Origin: Ascaphus truei
Taxonomy: Eukaryota > Chordata > Amphibia > Anura > Ascaphidae
NCBI GenBank assembly: GCA_036426205.1
Contig: CM071570.1
Coordinates: 68,721,585 to 68,785,584, forward strand
Length of the DNA stretch: 64,000 bases
Direction: 5' to 3'
Part shown: one piece after another, positions 43,136-55,088 of the stretch
Numbering within the stretch: the first letter of the stretch is position 1
Layout of the letters: each line of letters opens with the position of its first letter
Notes under the pieces: generated by a model
The model's database searches: none
What the model saw: the letters and a program-made list of their open reading frames with translations, nothing else
Told to the model about the DNA's origin: nothing
Translations under genes and position numbers: made by a program

Positions 43136-46100
43136 ATTAACTTTGTCCAGCTGGTCTCAGCTGTTTTGGATGTTAGTGGCTCCCCCCTCACAGGTTTTAA
43201 ACTCCACCTTCTCAAGAAACTGGTCAATTTGACCTCTTTCACATCATAAAGTACTGTACTCCATACAAATCACAAACTAAAAATATAACTAAAATACAAA
43301 ATCTAAAAGCAGCAATTCTTTTGATAAGCCTACAGTATGTGAGTTTACCTTATATAATGTTAGGGTCTTGCCCCATGAGCATGTCCTGCTCTTGTTAGTG
43401 AAATATGTTTTTTCTAGTGTTATAAAGACATGATTTTCTTAATCACGAGCTTCCAAGGTAACCTTTAGACTGCCAACGCTCATCTCCTGACTGAAGCATT
43501 AGATTTAACAAAATAAAAAATACGTTGAAAAGAGCAAGAGATTTCTTAAAGTAAGTAAGAAATAAAATGCAAGTAAATGTCCTGCCGTTCCCTTTAAGAA
43601 CCTCTGCTTTTTTTGATACAGGACACCATTCTCATCTTTAAATCCTACTGTATTATACTTTGACTAGCACTTTGAATTTCTTTAAAAAAAAAAGGTAATT
43701 ATTTTTTTATTTTCCTAATTGTTTCTACCTGAGCTCTAAATATGTTTTGTTTTCTTGGACCAATAGCGTATTTTACTCTTGCTTGATTTCATTCATCCTC
43801 TCTTTTACCTTCAGGCAAGTATTTGCATATATATATAAAATTCGAAATATACTCTTTATTTTAAAGCAGCCGTAACATTAAAGGCAGGCAAAACAAAATA
43901 CTGCATAAGGGATCTTGTTCTTAAAGAAAATATTATTAATTATCTTTATTGTTCGGTCTAGATTTTATTTATAAACATGTTAATGCAGAGTCACTATATT
44001 AATGTTTTGTTTAGTGATGTAATGTATGATATAGTCCTGGATTCAAAGACATCAATGCAATCAAATATGACTTTCAACTTTACCTAGTTGACAATAATAT
44101 GCAATGTAACTAAACTATCAAGGAGCATACTGTAGACACATCTAACATTAGTGATATGTTATTGCTAAAGAAACTCATAGGAAAACTTCCTGTTAAAACT
44201 AAATGTTATTGCTATTTTAACAGGGGTTTCTTTACTGTATGTTATCCCTAGACACATATTCTAATCTTGTATTTTAGCCATTCTAAACCTAGGAATTTTT
44301 TAGAGTCACATACAAAACATTACTTAATTTGTTTGCGAAATATGTAGATCTTCCCTGATATTTCTGATTCAAATTTAGAATATTTATGAATGCATTCATA
44401 ATTGAAATCATACTTGGATATGTTCAAACCACTGCTCGGGATAGGAGGGTCCTTAGTTCAGCCTTTTTTCGAATATCTCATAAGAAGGATACTTTTATTA
44501 TAAACTCATTAGAAATTGTTTTTGAGCAGTTGCAGGAATAATTTCTTTCCAATTTAGCTTTCAGTGTAAAACTAAGGTTCGGATATGTGAACATAGATTA
44601 CAGATTCTCTTTAAAGTAGTGTGCATTCTAGAAGCGATTTCACTTTTAGTCCATTAAGACTCTAAATGTATATTTTAAATTGGCAAAATGGCAATGCAGT
44701 AATTTATTTTTATAATGTACTTTAGAATGGATTACCCTAATTTGATATTCTTGGAGAATACTATCAGTTTTGTTGAAGATGAATCTTAAGTACAGAAATG
44801 ACACTTATTTTGTGGTCCATTTTACCTCATCACGCAAGATCCATATGTCTTTTCAGAAGGAATTCATTCAGTGGCTATAATGTAACTATACTGTACAGAC
44901 AATATACTAGAATATGCCAGTCTTTTGGGGAAAAAAATCTATATACTGTACATTGAAATGTTTGGCAGAATGCTGTCACATCATTTACATTGTCTAAAAT
45001 GGAATACTGTTAACAGCATTACTTGTTTAGTTATGCTCCATAAAAGAAACATTATGAAAAATGTGTATTACTTTTGCAGCAGTAAGTTATGAATATATGT
45101 TTTAAAGTACAGGGTGTATGATTGCATTATTATGATTGGTTACACTTTTCATCTTTATAAGTATGGTACCATCAATCCATTCAGGGACAGCTATATTAAT
45201 TCTTGAGCCTGACCCTGTTGTTCTTGCTGTAGAACCTACTATTCATTAAAAGCAGTACTTCTACTACACAAACGTGTGCTATTGCCATTGATGAAAATAT
45301 GTTTTGCTTGTGCATTAAACTGTTAGTGTAGTTTACTGAACAGGGTTTTTATTTATAACATAACTATATATTGTTCTGTATCAGAATGTCTGAGTTGTCT
45401 GAACTGAGCAAAGTAATATTAAATAAACATGTTTAAATTGAATGAGGATTGTATATGGCTATTGATATGTAAGGCACACAATTTCATATGTATCTTCCAA
45501 TAACAAATACAACACATGCCTTTACTTTCATATATTGTACCAAAGCTTTCAAAACATGGTGATAGTGATAGTTACTGTAACTTGTATTTTGTATATGGTT
45601 TCTGAATAAACTTATGGCTTTAGCTTAGTAGTGGAATTCCTTTCATGAAAAATAAAGTCAGTTGTTATGAGGTTAGATATACAGAACTAGTATTATTTTT
45701 TTAATACTTAAGTCCAGTAAAAAAAACAAAGACAGCAACATCTTCTTTTTATGAAAAGATATATCCAATGTTATTATATGTATGACAATTGTGAGTTAAG
45801 ACAATGTAATTTATTTTAGATTTACAAAAAAAAAAAAAAAAACTTTGACATACAGTACATAAAGAATAAACTGTATTCTAACTTTAGCTACCCAATTTAC
45901 AGAGAAAATTAAATGAAGATTCTTAAAAATTGTGCAGCTTAGTTCTGCCTGGCATGTAACTAAAGAAAATAGTTAATATCTAATTGGTCTACACTTACTT
46001 TCATAGGTCAATAAGTGTAGGAAAATCAGTAGCATTAATCAAGTTGGTTAATCAGTGTTCTAATTACTGCACAGTTCTATCTTTTATTTTTAGTTTTAAT

Positions 46101-46601
46101 TACTAAACTTCATTGTCTTTTACATACAACCATCAATGTATTCGCAGAGTATATGTTCTCTCGTGGTAGAGAAATATCGTTAATATACAAAAATTGCAAT
46201 TAAGACAATGATTAATTTATAAAAATATATTATTTTTTTGCTTGAAATATAATTGCTAAAAATCTGTAAATTAACCATGAGTTTATAAGAGCAAGTCTAA
46301 TAACTCCCCTATCACTTAAGAAAATAATGATGCCTGAGATACATAAATGACTATCAAAATATAACAGCTCTACCCCCAGCAAATAGAAGAGGGGCCACAC
46401 CAATCTGTTTACTATCTCCTAAAGTGAGATTTGTTGTGTGCAGGTGATACTCAGTGGTTACAGTACATTTAATCTCAGGGTGCTGGAAATTCATGCAGGA
46501 CTGGTATGGTGAGTAGGAAATGAAAAGGAGCCACAAATATTTCTTAAACTTTATTAACAACCTGAACTTCAGGCTAGCAACACCACAGGTACTGTAAGTT
46601 A
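43136..46601. other. Longest quiet stretch, AT-rich, no recognised repeats or genes
   Basis: About 3.5 kb of AT-rich DNA with an A-run at 45824-45842 and no long frame, palindrome or element end that I can see. It may be single-copy intergenic or intronic DNA. Confidence 0.45.
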
Positions 46602-46609
46602 CTGTAGAG

Positions 46610-46841
46610 CAGTGTTTTTCAACTTTTTTTGGTTAGGGAACCCCAGAAGTCGATTGTGAAATTCTGGGGAACCCTAACCCTTGCCCCTGTCTCTCGCCCC
46701 CCACCCATCACTCCCATCTCTCGCTCCCCCCTCCCTCACCACTTCCATTTCTCGACCCCCCATTGCCCCGTCTGTCGTCTCTCTTCCTCTCACACTCTCC
46801 CCCTTATGTTCCCTCTCCCCCTCACACTCTCCCCCTCTCAC

Positions 46842-46886
<45 letters not shown>

Positions 46887-47445
46887 ATAAACCTCTCCCC
46901 TCCTCTCACGAACCACTCCCATTATGCACACCACACTCCTCCCCTATTACAAACAGCAGACACATTCTCCCCTCAACTTACACACAAACACACACACTCT
47001 CCCCCTCTCACTTACACACAAACACACCCACTCTCCCCCTCTCCCCCTCCCCTTATACACACACACACACACTCCACTACACACCACACTCTCCCACGCC
47101 CACACAAACAGACACACTCTCTCCCCCTCACTTACCACACACACAACACGCACAACACACACTCTCCCACCTTACACACAAACAGACAAAATCTCCCCTC
47201 TCACATACACATAAACACTCTCCCCCTCCAATTATACAAACACACAACCCTCTCTACACAGACACACTCTCCCACTATCACTTACCAAACAACACGCACA
47301 CACACGCACACACTCCCCTCTAATGCACACACTCCCCTCTAATGCACACACCTCCCCCTCTCACTTACACACAAACACATACACTCCCACTTACACACCA
47401 CCACTCACCCCACTCCCACACAACACTCTCCCCCTCTAACTTACA

Positions 47446-47482
<37 letters not shown>

Positions 47483-48332
47483 TGCACACACACCGCACCC
47501 ACACCCTCCCCTCTCATACTTGCCCACACACAAACACACACACTCTCCCTCACTCAGTTATACACACACAGCACACACGTGCTCTCCCCTCTCTCACTTA
47601 CTTACTTACTTACACACACAATCCTCCCCCTCACTTACTTACACACACACACACAACACACACAATCTCCCGCTCTCACTTACACACACCCACACACACA
47701 CACTCCCCCTCTCACTTACAACATAAACACCCTCCCCCTCTCACTTCCACAAACACACAAACACCCTCTTCTACACAGACACCCATCTCCCACTATTACT
47801 TACACCACACCACTCTCACTTACAACACACACACACTCCTCCTCTCATGCACACACTCCCCTCCCCCCCCCCCCCACACACACACTCCCCCCTCTTACTT
47901 ACACACAAACACACACCACTACCCTCTCACTTAAACAACCCACATACACTCCCACTTACACACACTCTCCGACACACACACTCTTCCCTCTCATCACTTA
48001 CCACACACACTCTTCCCCTCTCACTTAACACACACACACACACTCACCCACTTACACCTCCCACACCCCCACTGGGCTGATAGCATCTTACTTGATACTT
48101 TCTCTCCCTCCTGTGAGCCAGAAGTTGACACGACTTTCGGCGCAGGCCACAGCAGGCAGGGAGAGGAAGGATAGCAGTCACCGGGTGGCAGCTGCTGAGC
48201 TTGGGAGCATCTGAGTCACTGCTATGTGGGATGCCAATGGGCCTGGGACAGCATGGGAGAGTTGTCCCATCACTCCACCCCTGGCAACCACGCAACCCCA
48301 GGGTTCCCCAGAACCCCAGTTGAAAGTCACTG
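46610..48332. mobile_element. Non-autonomous hAT element expanded by microsatellite DNA
   Basis: The ends CAGTGTTTTTCAAC and GTTGAAAGTCACTG are inverted, with inner GGAACCCC/GGGGTTCC-type pieces. The flanks CTGTAGAG (46602-46609) and CTGTAGAC (48333-48340) match at 7 of 8 bases, as for hAT. About 1.3 kb of the interior (46780-48060) is irregular CA/CTCCCC-rich simple sequence, such as ACACACTCTCCCCCTCTCAC units. Several long open frames on both strands there are artefacts. The last 270 bases are GC-rich unique element sequence. Confidence 0.85.
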
Positions 48333-48426
48333 CTGTAGACAATTACACTTGGGTTTCCTCAACCATGAGGTCTATAGATAGAGCAACTCTTTTTCAAGCC
48401 TTTTTCTACTGCCTAAGCCACATACA

Positions 48427-49438
48427 TGTAGCCCTGCTGCCTATCACTAGCAAGCTGCTACTATGTGCTGTGTTACCTGCTGGCTCACAGGGCCTAAGTC
48501 TCTGCCACGGAGAGCCTGGGGTGCGCGCAATATATATATCAAGTGCAGCGCCTCCACCTGCGACAGATCCCGCCAAAGGGGGAGTGAGTCTTCGCAGGAC
48601 GTATATGCAAGAATTACACTTACACAGCCAAGTTCTAAAACCAATCTCTTTTACTGGTAGGTCAAACTCACGGTACATTACATGCCATGACATTCCGGTA
48701 TGCAGGTACACATTATATAACACCACGGCGGACGTCACCATCACTTGCGCCTCGGCGGACGCCAACAACAATCCCCCAAATCCCGCCACCGGGTGAGCCC
48801 ACCCCGTGTTCAATAATACTACTCAGTTCTCCTGCTCACAACAGGCCTTATGTGTGTGTATGGGTGACTGCGCAGCCACTATGTCTCGGGTGAATGAAAG
48901 ATACAGTTGGTGCACTTGATGAAATACCTGCAGAGCACTCCGATCTTCGAAAAGGGTCTCTGTGTCGACACCGCTCTCTCTCTCTCTAGGTTCCGGGGCG
49001 CTCCCTCTCGCAACTCCCAAGGGGTCTGAGCCCAGATCTCCCTCTCGACAGAATAGTCCCGGGCAAAACTAACAGTACGGGGGCAGGAACCTTACTAAGG
49101 CGGTCCCTAGCTCAGCTTGTCTCTATGGTGACTCAGGGCTAGCTGGGCCTGGGGCACCTGGCCTGCGCCGGGGTGGTACAACCTCCCCGCGCAGTCTCTC
49201 CATCTCCTCGTCTCTCCAATCAGCTCTGCCTGCACGTGCGCGCAACCACTGCCTAGATCTCTGGCAACTCCTCCGCCCATAGGCTAGACGCTCTCACCTG
49301 ACCCTCCCCGCAGGGCTGCTGGGTCAAGGGACTGCTCCTCTCCCACCAAATGTACTCTCCTCCTTCGCGGGCTTTTGCAACTATTCTTTGCAAGCGCAAT
49401 CTCACATTCTTTGGGGTGAATCAGGGGTCATGGCTACA
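48427..49438 (-). repeat. Solo LTR on the minus strand, third related family
   Basis: On the minus strand it starts TGTAGCCATGACCCC and carries GGTGGAGGCGCTGCACTTG and CCTGTGAGCCAGCAGGTAAC, matching the LTR of the 1.0-9.6 kb element, then ends GGGCTACA. The middle has CpG-rich segments and the GGCGGACGCCAAC relatives of the minisatellite unit. No internal region is attached. Flanking four bases do not clearly match, so the low-coordinate end is uncertain. Confidence 0.72.
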
Positions 49439-50555
49439 TCAACTTTCTCCTGCAATTCTTAGCAGCTACTCAGGTCTCCCCCACGAGCCCCTGTTGTGAA
49501 GAACCTACCGATACAGTCTACAGATCCAGCCCATGCTCCTGGAATGCTTTGTGAGCTCTCCGCCGACTGCCTGCGGGTGATTTTCTAGATCACTTGGGTT
49601 ACTAAGACTGTTTTGTATTTGATTTGATCGCTCCCTTCCTACCCTGGATGTGCGGGTGATTTTGTGCCATCCTGTTGCACGCATTCACCCGCTAATGCTT
49701 GAAAAAAGCTGGGTGACGTGTGTGCCTGCCTTCCATGTGCACGGCAAAGGGGGATTCCCGTGCGGGAGCAACACGGAGGATCAGCCAGAACCGGAGATTT
49801 CATCTGTACTCCCTAATGTGGCAGGATTCCTTTCTAGTGCAGTGTCTGAAAGGCCCCTATACTGGGAAACTTGCCCTAACTGAAAAAACAAGGAAAGTTG
49901 CTTACCCTTTTACAGGGCTAGGAGAGCCCTGGAAATCTCCTCAGTATGGGAAGAAAATATGATCCGATCTAAATATCCAAGTCCCAAACATTTTTAACCT
50001 TTTCCCACACCACTGTTGCTGGACAGGAAAATATACAGCTTTACTCAACTACAGTAAGTCATCCCCTAAACGGTGGACTTTTCCAGTACCTCCTGGAAAC
50101 AAACCTAGCAAATTACCATTCTATGTGACTTGCAACATAAAATAAGTTGCATGAAATTGGTTACTTAATATTAGCTACATGCCTGCAAAGGATTTAACCC
50201 CTTAACCCCCAGTAGGGACCAGGACTCACTAAGAAAATTCTAGCATACCCCAAGGGTGCTACAAAAATAACCTTTGAAAAGGTGGCTGACTTACCAATCC
50301 AACTTCATTAATTCTTTAGGGGCTCTGTATAAAGTGCCTCTACAAGTGATTAAGTTGAAAAACAGACACACAGAAGAATAGCAAGTTACAGTAGTGTGTC
50401 TCTGTGCACCAATGTACAAAACCAATTTTTATCTATGTTTCACTAAGAAAAAAATGACGATGGAGTTAGAGGTGGAGTTTGGATGTTGTCTTTGGCACAC
50501 ATATGTAAATCTTATATAATATTAAATCTCTAACCCCAGAACCCACCACATCATA
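49439..50555. other. No recognised features
   Basis: Non-coding sequence after the solo LTR. The short frames at 49650-49960 show no domain I recognise and are not called genes. Confidence 0.4.
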
Positions 50556-50705
50556 TATATATATTAGTGTCAAAAAGAGTGCTACTGAGCACAGCTAAAT
50601 GTATACAACAAAGGACAAAAATACTCAATGATACATCCAATGTGACGAAATGTTTTGTTTACATTGGATGTAGCATTGAGTATTTTTGTCTTTTCTTATG
50701 TAATA
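50556..50705. repeat. Small palindromic repeat of the dispersed family
   Basis: AAAAATACTCAATGATACATCCAATG and its partner around CATTGGATGTAGCATTGAG form the arms, with a TA run at the left. The sequence AGTGTCAAAAAGAGTGCTACT is shared with 20105-20130 and 54300-54340. Confidence 0.65.
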
Positions 50706-51039
50706 TTAAACTCTAACTATGCACTACTTTATTACTTCATGTGTCACCAGTTTTTCTTGACAAGACAAATGAAAGAAGACAAACAATTTCAAATATGTTC
50801 ATATGCATGGGCTTGATACACACAATACAAATAATAAAAAAAATACTTGCCAAATATAAGAATATGAATAATAACCTATGGTGCTAATGATTGAACGAGG
50901 TGAACAAAATATATTTTAGTGCAATGCACTCTTTCAATTGATTTAAAATAAAACCTATTCATTACACATAGCTCTCATTATTCTTGTTGAATCAGAAACT
51001 AATTACAGTTTAATTTAAATATAAAGATTGCTGAATTCA

Positions 51040-51505
51040 TTCAATACTTTCTGGGCAAGCTATCCGCCTATCTGAACTAGCTCCTCATCCCTACCACATG
51101 CAGCACTTATCACCTGAGATCTGACTCCAAAACACTGTTTATGGTCCCAAGGTTCAACAAAGTATCCAGCTGCTCCTCCTTCTCTTACCGTGCACCCCCA
51201 ACTGGAATAGTTTACTGGGGACTCTCACTTCCGCCACCAGCCTAAGTTCTTTCAAAACTAAAGCTGCCTCACGTTTTAATCTGGTCTGTAACTTTTATAT
51301 ATGTATATAATATATATTATCTTTAACTGTGCATGCAATGTCTTGTATATAATGTACTGTATAACCCTTTTCACTCATTGTAACTATGTATTTGTAATCA
51401 TGTATGTCATTATAACTCTATGCCCAGGACATACTTGAAAAAGAGACGTAACTCCCAATGTGTTACAACCTGGTAAAACATTTTATAAATAATAAATAAA
51501 TAAAT
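51040..51505 (+). pseudogene. 3' end of a LINE (Rex1/L2/CR1-like)
   Basis: The region reads, with breaks, as a typical LINE reverse-transcriptase tail (an SSFSYRAP-type block, then a serine-rich stretch and SFKTKAAS) and ends in GGTAAAACATTTTATAAATAATAAATAAATAAA-type DNA, a 3' tail of short tandem repeats. Such tails mark the insertion end of these LINEs. The copy is short and 5'-truncated. Confidence 0.6.
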
Positions 51506-52084
51506 TGACTGTTAAAGTATTCTTTTCCTGGCTAAACGAGATCACTAAACTAGATTTTGAACCTGTAAGCTTGTGCTGCCCCCCGAACGGACTACATGCT
51601 GCCATCATCAGTCGGCGCGTAGTAAGTTCATGGGGCAGCATACGTCGATGTCACTCGCTGATCAGATGGTTCCTGTCCTCAGTACACCGTCGGAGGCTCC
51701 GACAGCTACCGGTCTCTTACAGGTTCTTAATCTAGTATAGGGATCTGGTTTACCCCCTCACTCTGATTGAATAGGCACAATATCTCCTGTTGGCTGCTAA
51801 ACAGCATTACTTTAACTTTGACCATTCTGGGTGTTGCAGTAGTCAGAACCCATAGGGTATTTATTGAAAGTGGTAAGGGTGTTCTAATACAGGACCCTTT
51901 TAAATAGCAATGACATAAAATTCAGTGTACAGTGGACCAGTGGGTGAAAAGGATAATGTAACCATATAAAGATGATTGTATATTCGTGTTCATGAAGGTA
52001 TTCAATTGACAGATATCATGTCATCTGTTCTCATTCTGGGGTTCATCACAGGGGTGGATTGAGAGACACTGGAATTCAAGATAT
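51506..52084. other. No recognised features
   Basis: Non-coding sequence between LINE and chromovirus remnants, probably the target DNA or unrecognised parts of either. Confidence 0.35.
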
Positions 52085-52470
52085 TCTGTTTCCTCTTGTT
52101 TACGTCATGGAAAAAGTCAACCCGGTAGCATACCGCTTATGCCTCAGCTCCTCCATGAGAATTCCGTCGGTGTTCCACGCTCATTACTGAAACCACATAT
52201 TCAGGATCCTCATTCTCCTGCCTCGTCTTCGCCTCCGGGACCCCTCCTCATGTAGGGCCAACAAGAGTTCGAGGTTCAATCCTTGTTGGACTCCAGGATC
52301 AACAGGGGAGCTCTTCTGTACCTGGTACATTGGAAAGGGTTTGGACCAGAGGAACGTTCCTGGATACCTCGTCATCTTCTACATGCTCCCAGGCTCGTCC
52401 AGTCCTTTCATTCTAAATACTCTCACAAGCCATCCTTGAGATGCCCGGAGGTTGCGCCTGAGGGGGGTTA
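52085..52470 (+). pseudogene. Chromovirus (Ty3/gypsy) integrase C-terminus with chromodomain
   Basis: The start reads like the integrase C-terminal domain (EKVNPVAYRL, SSMRIPSVFHAH). From about 52265 a chromodomain follows: EVQSLLDSRINRGALLYL and HWKGFGPEERSWIPRHLL, with the aromatic and W-x-P residues that form its histone-binding pocket. A tail PEVAPEGGY leads into the polypurine-like GAGGGGGGTTAC just before the LTR at 52471. Such elements use the chromodomain to target chromatin. This remnant is distinct from the 1-9.6 kb element, which has no chromodomain. The upstream part is missing and at least one stop interrupts the frame. Confidence 0.85.
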
Positions 52471-53287
52471 CTGTAAGGATCCGTGATCGGGGGCACGCTC
52501 AGTACGGTGTCCGCCTCCCTCAACCCACAATCAGGTGCTCCGTTTCCTCCTCCCGTGACAACGGTGCTGCTGGTGCTGTCCATCAGCCTCGAGCGTGCAC
52601 AGATCCCACGCTGGAGGAAATACTGTCTCCGCTGGCCCCGCCTCCAGGCTATGTCCTCACAGTGATGTCACCGGCATGCAGCATGCACGTGCTATGTGCA
52701 GACGGCACACGCACGTGCCAAATCGGGTCCTGGCTTCTGTTCACTACTCCACAGCTGCTGCTGCCTCCTACTATCACAGCAAGGGATATTGGTGAGTCCT
52801 TCATTGCAGCCTCTCTATAGGCCCAATGCACTATATATGCTCAGACAGCTCCTTGGCTGAGCATAAGACTTCATTTAGTGGGAAGTGCTTACTTCAATTC
52901 CTGCCTCCGTGTCTTGTACCTGTGTCTAATGTTCCTAGCTCTGTCTTGTCTGACCTTGGCTTTTTCTGGACTTTGTACTTCTCTACTCTGACCCCGGCTT
53001 ACCAACGACAATCCGCCCCTCTCCAACCCTGACCACGGCAAAGTATCTACGACGATCCGCACCTCTCCAATCCCGACCTCGGCAAGTACCTTCGACGATC
53101 TTCAACTCTCGAACCCCGACCACGGCAAGTACCTTCTACCACTCTGACCTCTATAACCCCGACCAGGCTACCACTAGCAATCTACACTCCGTATGCGCTC
53201 TCATGGCTGGAGGTTTGTGATTTTGCCAATCCCTACCTCGGCCCCGTGGTCACATCCTGTTTGTGGTGAGCACTCCATACATAGAGG
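52471..53287 (+). repeat. LTR of the chromovirus remnant
   Basis: It starts TGTAAGGATCCG directly after the purine tract, contains CACTATATATGCTC (a TATA-like box near 52829), and three imperfect copies of a ~45-base unit with CTCTCCAA(C)CCTGACCACGGCAA (52995-53145). The end near CCATACA (about 53276-53283) is a guess based on the CA rule; I cannot verify it without a second copy. Confidence 0.65.
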
Positions 53288-53329
53288 AAGGGGTGTGTGA
53301 AGCTGGATTGACATAGGCGGTTATGTTTG

Positions 53330-54010
53330 AATTGTTTGGTAAGTTGTTAAAGGTGTTGAAAAATATTTATTTTTCTGGTTATGAAGCAGTTCTCTTTCGG
53401 GCAGCTTTTGCATTAGCATTCTTTGGGGTTCAGCATTCTGGTTGCGATAAGTGGGAACAGACTTGGAGGTGTGCAAGGAGAAGATGTGTTGGTTGTGAGG
53501 AGATGATTAGATTTAAGATCTGGAAATCAGAAACTGATGTGTGGGGTAAGGGGTGCATGAGTTTCATTATTTTTGAGTTCAACGGCTCGGCATGCCCAGT
53601 ATTGTTGGTAAAGGCTTTTCGAAATCAGGCCGGCAAGGCAGGGCTCTTTCTTTATGCACAAAGATGCATGTCTCTTGATGAAATATCAATTTAACAGGAT
53701 GTTTATGCTGTGCTTGGAGGAGCTACAGGTTTGCACTTTGGTGCTTGGGACTCATACATTCAGGATTGGATGGATTATTGCACACTCCTATGTGTACTGG
53801 GCAGTGAGAAGGGCAGAGGTCAGGCGCTATGGTAGGCACCTTGGAATGGTCAATCTGAGGGTGGAGTGAAGTGAAGGGCGTAGTATGGTCACCATTATTG
53901 CCGGAAATGATGGAGATCAAGCGTATATGTGCGGATTCAGTAATTATCATAGTTCATACAGGGGGGAATGATTTGGGTTGGGAGAAGATGGTTCACTTAA
54001 TAAAGAGGAT
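53330..54010 (+). pseudogene. DIRS/Ngaro-type tyrosine recombinase and SGNH hydrolase remnant
   Basis: The first part reads SGYEAVLFRAAFALAFFG, the conserved start of retrotransposon tyrosine recombinases, followed by KIWKSETDVWGKGC. Across a shift, THTFRIG (His-x-x-Arg, 53753-53764) and VRRAEVRRYGR follow. The final catalytic Tyr is not seen. Another shift leads to SVIIIVHTGGNDLGWEKM (GGND at 53961-53972), the Asn-containing block of SGNH/GDSL hydrolases. That domain pairing has been described for Ngaro-like retrotransposons in vertebrates. The usual first catalytic Arg region is scrambled. The copy ends where the palindromic repeat at 54020 begins. Confidence 0.7.
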
Positions 54011-54019
54011 TAAATATGA

Positions 54020-54335
54020 TTTGCAACAAGCAACAGAGAAGCCCAATGCTACATCCAATATGACAAAAATACACAGTAAAATACTTATATATTCTCTTGA
54101 AAAGGGTATATTAGTATTTTATCTGGTAGTGTTAGAACCTGTGAACTGGGTCTGCCTTGTCGTGGCTCACAGGCTTACAATGCTTTTGCCAAATGTTTAA
54201 ACTAAATGACCCTTTTTCAAGAGAATATATAAGTATTTTACTGTGTATTTTTGTCATATTGGATGTAGCATTGGGCTTCTCTGTTGCTTGTTGTATACGT
54301 TTGCCACGCTCAATAGCTCTCCTTTTTGACACATA
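54020..54335. mobile_element. Palindromic MITE of the dispersed family
   Basis: The left arm (AACAAGCAACAGAGAAGCCC and ATGACAAAAATACACAGTAAAA) and right arm (TTTTACTGTGTATTTTTGTC and GGGCTTCTCTGTTGCTTGTT) are near-perfect reverse complements of about 85 bases around a 140-base centre. The outer right part (TTTTTGACACATATACATA) continues as in 20100-20160 and 50560-50600. Confidence 0.85.
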
Positions 54336-55088
54336 TACATATAGATTTTGTGGGGGCTCAGGGTTCCCAAAATGTGCTTGCTGGGGCTCTGTGTGTTGTT
54401 TGTTAAATATGATTTGTCAAGATGTTTGTTGCTATTTAAGTATGTGGTATTTGTTTGGTCTGAAATTGTGCATATAGTTTTTTGAGAGATGCAAGGAATT
54501 GGATGGCAATTGAAAGGTGCAGGAGAAAAGTGAACTTGGTTTTGTAAAAGCTGGTTGGTGGAATATTAGTTAGACATAATGAGTTAGAGGGTGACATTAT
54601 GATATGTTGAGGGATAATTCACTAAAGTAAGTAACATAAAGTTAACATACAGTAGGTACTGTAGAGGTAATATTAATCAGCATTAGTGAAAATAATCTGC
54701 AAACATTATGCTAATTAGCAGTTATGGTCAGCATCCCTTTTCGCCTATTCTCAGTTACCTTAGACAAGACTGAATAATAGAGATGGGTGAATGTGCAAAA
54801 ATTAAAGTGTAAATCTTTTGCAATATTTTTACCATCATTTGATCCGCGGATTGATAATCGAAGGTGGTTTGGACAGTAACAAATTTAGTCGAATGCTCCT
54901 AAAACCGCTATCATTTTCGTTTAGCCCTTCCTTTGCGCGAATGTCATAAAATCCAAATTTGTCAAATTGGATTTGGGCACGCCTGTGCAAAGCCCTTCCC
55001 CTCTTTGTTCACATTTTGTGATTGTGAGGGAATGAAGCAGGGTGTGTTAGGCTGGTGCTATGTAGTATGGGTAGGTGAAATAGGGAGT
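54336..55088. other. No recognised features
   Basis: AT-rich non-coding sequence. The first 150 bases may still be part of the Ngaro-like element's neighbourhood. Confidence 0.4.

Noticed and set aside
46629..48080. His/Thr/Pro-rich frames of up to 237 codons.
   Set aside because: They are CA/CTCCCC microsatellite inside a hAT element; all phases are open in places.
48447..48813. Minus-strand frame of 135 codons.
   Set aside because: It lies within a solo LTR and has no domain; LTR regions of this family are not known to encode protein.
53323..53694. Possible host gene of 123 codons.
   Set aside because: Motifs LFRAAFALAFFG and the following blocks identify it as a retrotransposon tyrosine recombinase remnant.
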